Below, in pieces: positions 46,187 to 54,493 of a stretch of DNA of 64,000 nucleotides. The translations under genes were made by a program, and so were the position numbers. The notes below the pieces were generated by a model, which worked only from the letters and a program-made list of their open reading frames with translations, was not told the origin of the DNA and did no database searches. This stretch comes from Paenibacillus sp. 453mf. GTDB lineage: Bacteria; Bacillota; Bacilli; Paenibacillales; Paenibacillaceae. Positions within the stretch are counted from its first letter, which is position 1. Every line of letters begins with the position of its first letter. Where the stretch lies: NCBI RefSeq assembly GCF_900116105.1, contig NZ_FPAC01000001.1:734862-798861 (forward strand), written 5' to 3'.

Positions 46187-46294
46187 ATACATAGCTAATT
46201 CCATAGGGATCTATCACGAATATGATGATCAGCAGCATATAATGCACGTAATATGGTTCTTGACCTTCACTTTGTTCATAGGAGGAGATAAGGG

Positions 46295-47179
46295 ATGAAT
46301 CTATACGGGTATCAGGAGCTGGAACAAGACCTGGATCGCTTAAGAAACCGAAGGCTGTCGATGTGTGAGCTGGGAGCTATAGGGCACAGTGTGCTTGGAA
46401 GAAAGATACCTTACATCCAAATAGGAAAGGGTCCGATTCAGCTCCATGTCAATGCAGGTATGCATGCGAATGAGTGGCTGAACGTTCCTTGTCTGATGCA
46501 TTTTGTCAAATGCTACGTGACAGCGCTCGAAGAACAACAGGACTGGCATGGCTGCTTATCAGATGGATGGCCTGAACAGGTGACCTTATGGGTTGTTCCG
46601 ATGCTCAATCCTGATGGCATAGAATTGGTACAGAACGGAGCAGAACACCACCCCTTTTGCAAGGAGCTCCTAGAAATGAATGGTGGCGATCCTGACTTCT
46701 CAGGCTGGAAGGCGAACATTCGGGGCATCGATCTGAATGATCAATTTCCTGCTCATTTTTACGAGGAGGCCAGACGCCGTTCAGTGACTTGTCCAGGACC
46801 AAGAGATTACGGAGGAGAACATCCCCTGACTGAACCGGAGTCCAGCGCACTGGCAGAATGGACGATGGACAAGAAATTTGACGCGGTCATAGCTCTGCAC
46901 AGTCAAGGTGAGGAGATATACTGGAATTATCGTGATTACGAGCCTGAGTTCAGTGAGGCTTGGGCACAGCATCTTGCTAACGCAACGGGGTATGTTCTGG
47001 TTAAATTGACGGAAAGTGATGCAGGATATAAAGATTGGTTTATTCAGAAGTATGGTAAACCTGGATTTACAGTTGAAACAGGATTCGGTACCAATCCGCT
47101 TCCGGTTAATCAATATACTCAGATTGCTGCTGAGGTCGAGCGTCTTATGGTGTCCACCATGCGATTGCTGCTTCGCTGA
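46295..47179 (+). CDS. M14-family metallocarboxypeptidase (gamma-D-glutamyl-diaminopimelate type)
   Basis: 294 residues. Zn ligands: His and Glu in AGMHANEWLNVP, His in VIALHSQG; catalytic Glu in FTVETGFG. No signal peptide, so probably cytoplasmic, as is the murein-recycling type found in spore-formers (ENP1-like). The neighbourhood to murI fits cell-wall metabolism, but substrate is inferred. Strong ribosome site AGGAGGAGATAAGGG. Confidence 0.9.
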   Translation: MNLYGYQELEQDLDRLRNRRLSMCELGAIGHSVLGRKIPYIQIGKGPIQLHVNAGMHANEWLNVPCLMHFVKCYVTALEEQQDWHGCLSDGWPEQVTLWVVPMLNPDGIELVQNGAEHHPFCKELLEMNGGDPDFSGWKANIRGIDLNDQFPAHFYEEARRRSVTCPGPRDYGGEHPLTEPESSALAEWTMDKKFDAVIALHSQGEEIYWNYRDYEPEFSEAWAQHLANATGYVLVKLTESDAGYKDWFIQKYGKPGFTVETGFGTNPLPVNQYTQIAAEVERLMVSTMRLLLR

Positions 47180-47303
47180 CATTTGACGGTAAGCTATACA
47201 CTCTGGAGCTTGAGCAGTGGGAGGTATGGAAACCTCCCCTGCATATTAAACGTATGTTATGATAGTAATATCCCGTTGTAACGGGGGAAGGAGTATGATC
47301 ATC

Positions 47304-47555
47304 ATGAAATGGAAGAAGCTATTATCGCTAAAGTCTTGGGCTCATGTGTTTAAAAGGCTGCCTGCTCTTCTGATGTCTTCAGAGGTTCAATTGCAGGACA
47401 AGCTTCTTTTCTTGGTTCCTGCCGCGGTATATTGGGTTATGCCAGATGTGCTGCCGCTCCTCCCGATTGATGATATCGGAGTCACGATGTTTCTCATGAA
47501 CTGGTTTGTTCAGAGGGCAGAACGCAAATACCCTCATGTTGCGGGGCGAAAATAG
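47304..47555 (+). CDS. Small DUF1232-like membrane protein
   Basis: 83 residues. LFLVPAAVYWVMPDVLPLLP with IDDIGVTMFLMNWF recalls DUF1232 (YkvA-like) proteins with the PD..P.....DD pattern. ATG 47304 is favoured since AAGGAG lies 10 bases upstream; two earlier ATGs are in frame. Function unknown. Confidence 0.72.
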   Translation: MKWKKLLSLKSWAHVFKRLPALLMSSEVQLQDKLLFLVPAAVYWVMPDVLPLLPIDDIGVTMFLMNWFVQRAERKYPHVAGRK

Positions 47556-47560
47556 GTTTA

Positions 47561-47639
47561 TATAGAATAGACAAATCAAATCATTTTGACCTATATATCC
47601 CCTTGATTTAAACAGCTATAGGTATTATGAAATTGATTC
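47561..47639. repeat. Dispersed intergenic repeat, copy B
   Basis: Resembles 42152-42226 in the same order of short blocks (TATAGA..., TTTGACCTATATA, CTTGATTTAAACAGCT, GAAATTGATTC). Confidence 0.45.
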
Positions 47640-47724
47640 AATCCGCAGATATTGCTAAATACACTCATCTTGATTAAAATAAATGGTATTGAATTTTTGT
47701 TAACTGAAATCATTTCATAATACC
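47621..47724. repeat. Long imperfect inverted repeat upstream of the HesB-like gene
   Basis: GGTATTATGAAATTGATTCA and its near-complement TGAAATCATTTCATAATACC are 64 bases apart; a third TTATGAAATTGATTCAA lies at 47737. Nothing coding in 47556-47806. Confidence 0.55.
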
Positions 47725-47806
47725 ATTTTGATACGTTATGAAATTGATTCAACTATAGATGGTTAACCATTTCTAGAAATAGATCACACTAGGAGATGAA
47801 TTTACA

Positions 47807-48109
47807 ATGAATGCAAAAATAACTCGTAATGCGGCTAAAGTACTTAAACGTGAACTGGCACTCCCTGAAAACGAAGGTAAATATGTACGCGTTCTGATCA
47901 CGCTCGATCATGGAGATCATGTTCACTATGGGATTGACTTTGATACACCTAAAGAGAATGATGAGGTTGTATCTACAGACAAAGAAATCGACTTGGTGCT
48001 TGAAACAGGCAAGCCGATGCTTGATGGCATCAAAGTGGATTATCTGTATTTCCCTAAGGAAGGTTTCGTCATTACACACCCTTCGCAAGGAAATCACTTC
48101 CATAACTAA
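47807..48109 (+). CDS. HesB/IscA-fold protein without the Cys ligands
   Basis: 100 residues, small beta protein of the Fe-S biosynthesis fold (HesB/YadR/YfhF). KITRNAAKVLKRELAL and VRVLITLDHGDHVHYGIDF fit, but there is no Cys at all, so it cannot bind a cluster as IscA does. Ends HPSQGNHFHN. Ribosome site TAGGAGATGAATTTACA is a bit distant. Preceded by the repeats listed above, which may regulate it. Confidence 0.7.
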   Translation: MNAKITRNAAKVLKRELALPENEGKYVRVLITLDHGDHVHYGIDFDTPKENDEVVSTDKEIDLVLETGKPMLDGIKVDYLYFPKEGFVITHPSQGNHFHN

Positions 48110-48156
48110 TTGTTAAGAAGCCATTAACGATGTTTTTCTGGTGAGAAGGGAAGTAC

Positions 48157-48381
48157 ATGGCTAACGATATTCGAGTTTGTGATAAATGAAAGCATGTTAA
48201 ATTAAAGTCTATGGTGCCTAAGCTTCAGAAGATGGCTCCGGATGCCGAGATCAAGGCAGGCTGCAAATCGTATTGTGGACCTTGTGGTAAAAGAGCCTTT
48301 GTCTTTATTAATGGACGATACATCAGTGCGCTGACAGAGGAAGAAGTAATTGCCAAAGCAGCTCCATTTATTAAAAATTAA
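48157..48381 (+). pseudogene. DUF1450-like protein with an in-frame TGA at a Cys position
   Basis: 75 codons: MANDIRVCDK, then TGA at 48187-48189, then KHVKLKSMVPKLQKM, CKSYCGPCGKR and KAAPFIKN. Relatives read CDKC at this point (a CxxC in a thioredoxin-like ferredoxin fold), so TGA replaces one Cys codon by a single-base change. The rest of the frame is perfect, with GAGAAGGG before the ATG. Most simply a nonsense mutation or a read error; insertion of selenocysteine is possible but no convincing SECIS hairpin was seen downstream. Confidence 0.7.
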
Positions 48382-48461
48382 GTTCTGTGCATAACGACCT
48401 TTCTTAATATCCATGCTAACAGGTGTAGCAGGGACTTTGAGAGAGGAGTGTGCTTCTATCT

Positions 48462-48743
48462 ATGAAACACGATCATTCCAGTCTGCAATCCTATACGACG
48501 GTGGCGCAAGCCTCCAACTCAGTAAAAAAACTGCATCATGCGGTATCGCAAGCGATGTCACATCCTACACCAGAAATGATCGAGCAAGCGAATAAGCGAT
48601 TGCTGCGTGCAGAGAATGCGGTAGCGGTAGCCCGGCAGCAGCTGAACTTCAGCGGAACTGAGTTTGCAGAGGAAATTCTCTCAGAAGAAAAGGAACGTCT
48701 TTCATCACTTCATGCCAGCATGGCATCGACTGAAGACAACTGA
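48462..48743 (+). CDS. Small helical protein of unknown function
   Basis: 93 residues, predicted helical hairpin (SVKKLHHAVSQAMSHPTPEM, EQANKRLLRAENAVAVARQQ), soluble, no known family; its style is that of small spore or stress proteins in Paenibacillus. GAGAGGAG lies 13 bases before ATG 48462 and just before a GTG at 48450, so the start is uncertain. A strong terminator follows. Confidence 0.65.
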   Translation: MKHDHSSLQSYTTVAQASNSVKKLHHAVSQAMSHPTPEMIEQANKRLLRAENAVAVARQQLNFSGTEFAEEILSEEKERLSSLHASMASTEDN

Positions 48744-48758
48744 CCTGCATACCAATGA

Positions 48759-48788
48759 ACCCCCGTTCTCATAAGAGACGGGGGTTTT
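48759..48788 (+). terminator. Terminator
   Basis: ACCCCCGT and ACGGGGGT around TCTCATAAGAG, then TTT. Lies between convergent genes. Confidence 0.85.
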
Positions 48789-48824
48789 GTTGATGGACTG
48801 GTTGGTATTTAATTCATTTGATCC

Positions 48825-50768
48825 TTATTTGGATGAAGAACGAAGCTTGGCGATGAGGTCGTAAGTAATCACTCGATCGGATATAGACAGCTGTTTTTTT
48901 GCTTCGTCAAATGTAGCTTCGCATGCGTTTACGTTTGTCTTTTCTCCTGACTCAACATCATAGCAGCTGCTATGTTCAAAGCGGTAGTCGTCAGAAGGAA
49001 TGTAATAGTGCTCTCTTGTAGCGAAAGCGCCTGTACGAAGTACAACCGTCCGATTACGGCTATTCAACAGGTCGTTGCCCATGAAATACATTGAATCTGA
49101 CTCAATGCCGAGCAAATGTAGAATTGTCGGTGCAATATCCATTTGCCCGGCAGGCTCCAGATATACTCCGGAACGTTCTCCATCAGGTAAATGGAGGAGA
49201 AAAGGTACCTGGTTCATGATTTGATGCATTTGGAGCTCATTCATATTCTTGCCGAGGAAGGCTTCATAGGTGGTCTGCTCTTTAAGAGAATTGTCGTGAT
49301 CGCCATAGACCATAAAGATGGTATTTTCCCACAGCCCCTCCTCCTTCAGTCGCTCCACCAGTTCTCCGATTGCCGCATCTGAATAGTGCACGGCCTGCAG
49401 ATAGTCGCCAAACAGAGTTCCATTAAACTGGCCCACATCCAGCTCTTGAATGGAATCGGGGAGAGTATATGGATGATGATTCGTGAGTGTAATCATAAAG
49501 GAGTAGAAGGGCTCCTGTTTGATGCCCGTCAGTTGATCAAGCGATTGCCGGAAAAATGACTTGTCTCCAAGCGACCAGCCGATCGGCTCATCCATTGTGT
49601 AATCATTTTTACTCATGAATTCGTCATATCCCATATTGTTATACATGGTGTACCGGTTCCAGAAGCTGCTCTCGTAAGCATGATAAGCAGCGGTATAATA
49701 TCCCTGCTCTCCTAGAACTGACGGGAGAGAATCATACGTATGATCCGGATAGCGGGTGAATACAGACCCTTTCGGCAGGGGGTGTAACGATATGTTGGCA
49801 GATAAGTCAGCATCGGAGGTGCGTCCCTGTCCGGTCTGGTGGTAGAAATTTTTATAATATAAGCTGTCCCTCATTAACGCATTGAGATGCGGGGTGATTT
49901 CCTGTCCGTTTATGTTTTTGTTAATAACAAAATTCATCAAAGCTTCAACCTGTACGAGCATGACATTTTTACCCTTATATTGGCCAAAAGTATCCGATGA
50001 GACAGCTGTTAGTGCCTGCTGCTGCTTATGATCAAAAAATTGTTTGACCTCGTTCATTTCCTCATCCGTCAGGTCTGCTTGGCTGTTCTGCTGCTCCTTG
50101 TTATACCGGTATAGATCGTAACCATGGAATCCGAGCAAGCCAGTCACATTATATAAGCTGAGGTTCCACCAATTGCCGTTAAACAGACCGACGGCCCATG
50201 TACGGTTGTAAAATTCAATGGGACCGAATGTAAGAACCGCACCGATGACAAGAGCGAGGGTGCCGCTGATGAATCGCTTCCACTTCGAGGTATGATACAT
50301 AGGTAAATGATGTTTATCTGCGCTTCGCACTCCACCTGTACGTTTAGTGAGGACCACCAGACACAAGAAATAAACGGCTAGCAGCAGTAGATCTGCAAAA
50401 AACCAAAGATCGGCGAATCTCATAAGTGAGAAAATACTGTCATCCAGCGAGCTTAGTTGACCGGCCTGCAGCAGTACAGGAATCGTGATGAAATCTTGAA
50501 AGTACCGATAATAGACGAGGTCAGCATAGATGAGTGAGCTGAGCAGCACATTCAGTACAATCAGGGCGATGAATCTTGCACGCTGCGGCAGCCACAGCAC
50601 CCAGAAGGAGACGAGCAGCAAAGATCCGAAAGTAATGACATAATCGAGAAAATTCATATCTATATTTCTGGCATTGAGCTGGCTGTGGAAGTATCCCAGC
50701 TTGAGAATCATCAAGATCACAAATACGAGGTAATACCAATATCGTGAACCCTGCCACTTCTTAGACAA
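48825..50768 (-). CDS. ltaS: Lipoteichoic acid synthase family protein (LtaS-like)
   Basis: 647 residues. Five membrane helices in the first 210 residues, then an extracellular sulfatase-fold domain that transfers glycerol phosphate from phosphatidylglycerol. The catalytic Thr is in GQGRTSDADL; metal ligands are the Glu of VQVEALMNFV, and the Asp-His pair in VYGDHDNSL. A TTG start is used (AAAGGAGG 9 bases before). Could be LtaS or a YfnI/YqgS-type relative; which one is not decided by sequence. Confidence 0.92.
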   Translation of the reverse strand: MSKKWQGSRYWYYLVFVILMILKLGYFHSQLNARNIDMNFLDYVITFGSLLLVSFWVLWLPQRARFIALIVLNVLLSSLIYADLVYYRYFQDFITIPVLLQAGQLSSLDDSIFSLMRFADLWFFADLLLLAVYFLCLVVLTKRTGGVRSADKHHLPMYHTSKWKRFISGTLALVIGAVLTFGPIEFYNRTWAVGLFNGNWWNLSLYNVTGLLGFHGYDLYRYNKEQQNSQADLTDEEMNEVKQFFDHKQQQALTAVSSDTFGQYKGKNVMLVQVEALMNFVINKNINGQEITPHLNALMRDSLYYKNFYHQTGQGRTSDADLSANISLHPLPKGSVFTRYPDHTYDSLPSVLGEQGYYTAAYHAYESSFWNRYTMYNNMGYDEFMSKNDYTMDEPIGWSLGDKSFFRQSLDQLTGIKQEPFYSFMITLTNHHPYTLPDSIQELDVGQFNGTLFGDYLQAVHYSDAAIGELVERLKEEGLWENTIFMVYGDHDNSLKEQTTYEAFLGKNMNELQMHQIMNQVPFLLHLPDGERSGVYLEPAGQMDIAPTILHLLGIESDSMYFMGNDLLNSRNRTVVLRTGAFATREHYYIPSDDYRFEHSSCYDVESGEKTNVNACEATFDEAKKQLSISDRVITYDLIAKLRSSSK

Positions 50769-50844
50769 GCATTATTCCTCCTTTGAACGTACATGCTACA
50801 AGGTGCATTATATCCTCCGTCCTGTTATTTATTATTGGACTAAA

Positions 50845-50876
50845 AAAAGAGTAAACGGCATAAGGTTTACTCTTTT
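50845..50876. terminator. Hairpin terminator between ltaS and the rRNA methylase gene
   Basis: AAAAGAGTAAAC and GTTTACTCTTTT around GGCATAAG. It lies after the methylase gene (reverse strand) and upstream of ltaS. Confidence 0.8.
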
Positions 50877-50890
50877 GTGTTCATGATGCT

Positions 50891-52036
50891 CTAGTTACGA
50901 TCTGGTTTTGGAGGCAGAGGACCTAGAAATTGATAATACTGAGTCTCAATTCGTCCGTTGAACAGCTTTCTGCGCTTATCCGCCTTCTGATTGAAGTATC
51001 GTTCAAACGATTTGGTCGACGTAATGGCAAAGAAGGACCATGTTGGTACCTCGGCTGCCACTCTGCCAAGCTGACGAATGAGCTTCTCAACCTCGGCTTG
51101 TTCTCCAAGTCGTTCGCCGTATGGAGGGTTGGTAATAAGACATCCGTAATCTCCGGATAAGCGAACTTTTGCTACAGGCAGAACATCAAGCTTAATTTCC
51201 TTGGCGAATCCGGCACTCTTGACTGCAGCTTGAGCAACCTCGATCACGCCCGGGTCCATATCGCTGCCGGCAATTTGCAGAGGTATATCATCTTTCACAG
51301 AGTCAAACGCTTCCTCACGGGCTTCATCCCACAATTCTTTGGATACGAGCGGCCAATGCTCGCTATTAAACGAACGGCGAAGTCCAGGGGCGATATTCCA
51401 GCCGATCATTGCCGCTTCAACGAGAAGTGTTCCCGACCCGCAGAATGGATCGTAGAAGGGACGATGCGGGCCCCAGCGGCTGAGCTGAATGAGAGCAGCT
51501 GCCAAGGTCTCTTTGAGTGGAGCTTCTGTAACCAGCTTGCGATAGCCCCGCTTGTGAAGGCCTGCTCCGCTTGTATCCAGGGTCAGAAGTGCGATATCGT
51601 TATGAAGGTTAACCTCAATGACAAAGCGGGCTCCGTTCTCCGGAAACCATTCCGTATGATAGGTTTGCTTCAGCTTCTCAACGATTGCTTTTTTGACAAT
51701 ACCTTGTGATGCAGGCACGCTGCTCAGCTGAGATTTATGGGATCTTCCTTCTACTGGGAACTCACCATTCTGAGGTATCCATTCCTGCCAGGGAAGGGCC
51801 TTGGTTCCTTCGAACAATTCGTCAAAGGTTGTAGCCTTGAACTCACCCATCTTGACAAGAATTCGATCGGCGCTTCGCAGCCATAAGTTACACCGGGCAA
51901 TATCGATAAAATCGGCTGCAAAAGTAACTCTTCCGTTCTCTACAGTTATATCCTCATAACCGAGCAGCTTTAATTCTCTGGATACGACGGATTCAAGTCC
52001 CATTGGTGTCGTTGCGATTAATTGCAAAGGTTGCAT
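50891..52036 (-). CDS. THUMP-domain 23S rRNA guanine-N2-methyltransferase (RlmL/YpsC-like)
   Basis: 381 residues. N-terminal THUMP domain (LQLIATTPMGLESVVSREL, to about 160), then a Rossmann methylase: motif I YDPFCGSGTLLVEAAMIGWN and catalytic motif IV NPPYGERLG. Family members (RlmL N-terminal half, B. subtilis YpsC) make N2-methylguanine in rRNA. LKETLAAALIQLSRWGPHRP is a typical connecting piece. Single gene; forms no clear operon. Confidence 0.93.
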   Translation of the reverse strand: MQPLQLIATTPMGLESVVSRELKLLGYEDITVENGRVTFAADFIDIARCNLWLRSADRILVKMGEFKATTFDELFEGTKALPWQEWIPQNGEFPVEGRSHKSQLSSVPASQGIVKKAIVEKLKQTYHTEWFPENGARFVIEVNLHNDIALLTLDTSGAGLHKRGYRKLVTEAPLKETLAAALIQLSRWGPHRPFYDPFCGSGTLLVEAAMIGWNIAPGLRRSFNSEHWPLVSKELWDEAREEAFDSVKDDIPLQIAGSDMDPGVIEVAQAAVKSAGFAKEIKLDVLPVAKVRLSGDYGCLITNPPYGERLGEQAEVEKLIRQLGRVAAEVPTWSFFAITSTKSFERYFNQKADKRRKLFNGRIETQYYQFLGPLPPKPDRN

Positions 52037-52203
52037 TGAATTGCTTCAGCTCCATCCTGGTGACATTCTATTTTTAGATCTGATACGAATAGGATGCCCC
52101 AATATATTTTCAGCAAGCCTTGCTTGCCAAGGCTTGTACCAGTACAATAAGGTACGCGCCTATCTCGGCTTATTTAAACAAACATTTATTATAAATTAAT
52201 TGA

Positions 52204-52875
52204 ATGAAGAAGGAAAGTTATTTAAGGAGGATTCCATATCCGATGATGATTACACCCGATGATTATGTTTCTAAATTATATGAAGAAGATGAAATGCTGA
52301 AGGAAGTGCTAGAAACGATTAAAGAGCGCAGCATGCCTGAAGTATCGGTCGCAGCGGCATACGGGCGGCTGCTCACGATGCTTGTGCGAACCTCGCGTGC
52401 AGAACAGATTCTTGAGATTGGTGCACTGGGAGGATACAGCGGAATTTGTCTGAGCCGAGGACTAGGGGAGACAGGTAAATTGACCTCTCTTGAAATTAAA
52501 GAAGAATACGCTGCGCTTGCTTACGAGCATCTGAGCAAAGCGGGCTTCGGCGATCGAGTGGAGTATCGTATAGGGCCTGCAGCAGACAGCTTGAGAAGCA
52601 TGAAAGAGGAAGGAAAGAAATTTGACTTCTTTTTTATAGATGCTGATAAACTGAATTATCCTGTATACTTGGAATTTGCGATTGAATTGTCGAATCCAGG
52701 TGCTCTCATTGTTGGTGATAATTGCTTCTTGCGTGGGAGGACTTTGAATCATGAGAAGAATGGTCCTTCTGTCCAGGCAGTTAGAAGGTTTAATGAGCTG
52801 ATGGCTTCCGATGACCGGTTAATTAGTACATTGATTCCGGCTTATGACGGACTTGCTATTGCATATGTAAAATAA
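52204..52875 (+). CDS. SAM-dependent O-methyltransferase (YrrM/caffeoyl-CoA type)
   Basis: 223 residues. AdoMet-binding motif LEIGALGGYSGICLSRGL near 66, metal and substrate region DFFFIDADKLNYPVYLEF and GALIVGDNCFLRGR. Family 3 cation-dependent O-methyltransferases; B. subtilis YrrM modifies tRNA 5-hydroxyuridine (TrmR), so a tRNA role is possible. The start at 52204 lacks a ribosome site; AAGGAGG lies 12 bases before ATG 52243, which would shorten it by 13 residues. Confidence 0.9.
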   Translation: MKKESYLRRIPYPMMITPDDYVSKLYEEDEMLKEVLETIKERSMPEVSVAAAYGRLLTMLVRTSRAEQILEIGALGGYSGICLSRGLGETGKLTSLEIKEEYAALAYEHLSKAGFGDRVEYRIGPAADSLRSMKEEGKKFDFFFIDADKLNYPVYLEFAIELSNPGALIVGDNCFLRGRTLNHEKNGPSVQAVRRFNELMASDDRLISTLIPAYDGLAIAYVK

Positions 52876-52877
52876 AC

Positions 52878-52918
52878 AACGAACCCCCTCGATTGCTTTA
52901 TAACCGAGGAGGTTCGTT
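52878..52918. terminator. Bidirectional terminator between convergent genes
   Basis: AACGAACC..CTCG pairs with CGAG..GGTTCGTT around ATTGCTTTATAAC. Separates the O-methyltransferase and asparaginase genes. Confidence 0.75.
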
Positions 52919-52951
52919 CATGTATGAGGGATTTGAACAATATAATTCCGT

Positions 52952-54163
52952 TTATACTTCGGATTTCCCGTATGTTTCAAACCAGCCTTTGATTGTATCG
53001 AAGTCATCTGTGAATGCTAAGGAGAGAAGAAGCAGAATCCGAGCATGCTGCGGGCTGAGATTATCCCCAGATATGATTCCCTCACCGCCGCTATAGACAC
53101 TTCCCGAACCTGTGCGTGTCGTAGTTACGAAGACTACACCTTCCTCAATCGCCGTTCTTCTTTCGGCACTCATCGCACTGGAGATTCCGCCAGCACCTGT
53201 TCCGGAGGTGACAATACCCTTTGCTCCGTTCGCCACAAATCCGCTGATGGCGCCTCCGCCTGCTTGTTGATAAGAGATGGCAATTTCAACTTTGGTATCA
53301 GCCAGTTTTTCTTTCGTAATTTTGGAGAGATCGAAGACAGGCTTAGCTGTACCTTCCGGCTTCATTGCCCGTGCAGGAGCACGATAAATACGGATATTAT
53401 CTCCATCTATGTATCCGAGAGCGCCGAGTACAGGGGTCTCAAAAGTGTCCGTGCGATAAGCGTTCGTTTTGGTTACACCGCGTGCGGAATGAAGCGTATC
53501 GTTAAGCATCAATACAGTGCCGAACGATGTTGTGCGTCCGCTTGCAGCCAGCTTTATCGCATTAAACAGATTGGCTTGTGCATCAGAGCCTATAACCGTC
53601 CAAGGACGCATGGAACCTGTAATAATAACGGGCTTATCGCTTTGGACTGTGAGGTCAAGGAAGTAAGCAATCTCTTCCATGGTATCCGTACCTGTTGTTA
53701 CTACGACACTGTCATAAGTTTCAAGCGCTTTATCAACCGACATCGACAGATCGTATAGGTCGGGTATGGTGTAAGCGGAAGAACCCGAATTGCCAAATTG
53801 CAGTGTGTTCACTTCAGCAAGCTTGTCCAGGTTAGGAAGGGAGCCCACCATATCACCTATGGCAAGAGAGCCTGCTCTGTAATTGGTGAAGCTGGTCTCA
53901 TCTGTGGATTGTCCGGCAATCGTACCGCCTGTGCCAATGACAAGAACATTGGGCAACTCAGAGGTTTTGGCAGACTCAGTGAGAGGAGGGATCGTCGTAT
54001 TGCGGATAGGTGCTGTGGACTGAACAGGAGAGGAAGTTCCCTGCACGACAATGGTAGCCGCGCTTGCAGTAGAAGCGATGGGGGATAGAGAGAGGGTTAG
54101 TGCGGTTAGTGCGGCTGTGCTCCAAAGGACAAAGTGTTTGCTGATTCTGTTGTTAGGTTTCAT
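52952..54163 (-). CDS. ansB: Secreted type II L-asparaginase
   Basis: 403 residues. A signal peptide of about 35 residues, then the enzyme: first active-site Thr in VIGTGGTIAGQST, second in VTTGTDTMEEIAYFLDL, with conserved GSMRP near 190. Hydrolyses extracellular asparagine to aspartate and ammonia. Ribosome site GAGGAGTGACACGGA. The 330 bases upstream are AT-rich with no gene. Symbol by function; the family is firm. Confidence 0.93.
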   Translation of the reverse strand: MKPNNRISKHFVLWSTAALTALTLSLSPIASTASAATIVVQGTSSPVQSTAPIRNTTIPPLTESAKTSELPNVLVIGTGGTIAGQSTDETSFTNYRAGSLAIGDMVGSLPNLDKLAEVNTLQFGNSGSSAYTIPDLYDLSMSVDKALETYDSVVVTTGTDTMEEIAYFLDLTVQSDKPVIITGSMRPWTVIGSDAQANLFNAIKLAASGRTTSFGTVLMLNDTLHSARGVTKTNAYRTDTFETPVLGALGYIDGDNIRIYRAPARAMKPEGTAKPVFDLSKITKEKLADTKVEIAISYQQAGGGAISGFVANGAKGIVTSGTGAGGISSAMSAERRTAIEEGVVFVTTTRTGSGSVYSGGEGIISGDNLSPQHARILLLLSLAFTDDFDTIKGWFETYGKSEV

Positions 54164-54426
54164 TCCGTGTCACTCCTCTTATGCAAATGTTGGAAGGTAT
54201 TCTTGAGGAGTATTCTATATTAATGTTATATAAAATGACAATCTATAGAAATGAGAGTAAATATAAGTAATTAATCGTAAATAAGAGATAATGCTATAAT
54301 TATTAAGATAATTGAATAAATATAAGTGTATTTTAAATGGATATGAGTTTAATTTGAAAGTAATCCGCGAATATTAGTGTTATATATACTTACATATGAA
54401 TTGTGTCTGAGTACCATTCATATATC

Positions 54427-54474
54427 AAAAAGACATTCTAACCTGCTCAACTAGAGGTAGAATGTCTTTTTTTT
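54427..54474. terminator. Hairpin between asparaginase and MFS genes
   Basis: AAAGACATTCTA and TAGAATGTCTTT with eight T residues on the forward strand; both neighbouring genes are reverse, so it ends the MFS gene region only if read from the reverse A-run, and probably also serves a lost forward gene. Confidence 0.55.
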
Positions 54475-54493
54475 GATAACTCAGTATGGTCTG

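Noticed and set aside
48190..48250. SECIS element after the TGA
   Set aside because: No stable stem with the usual apical G-rich loop could be drawn; only weak partial pairings.
52952..54163. Forward-strand frames of up to 237 residues opposite the asparaginase
   Set aside because: They have no motifs or ribosome sites and mirror a clear asparaginase on the reverse strand.
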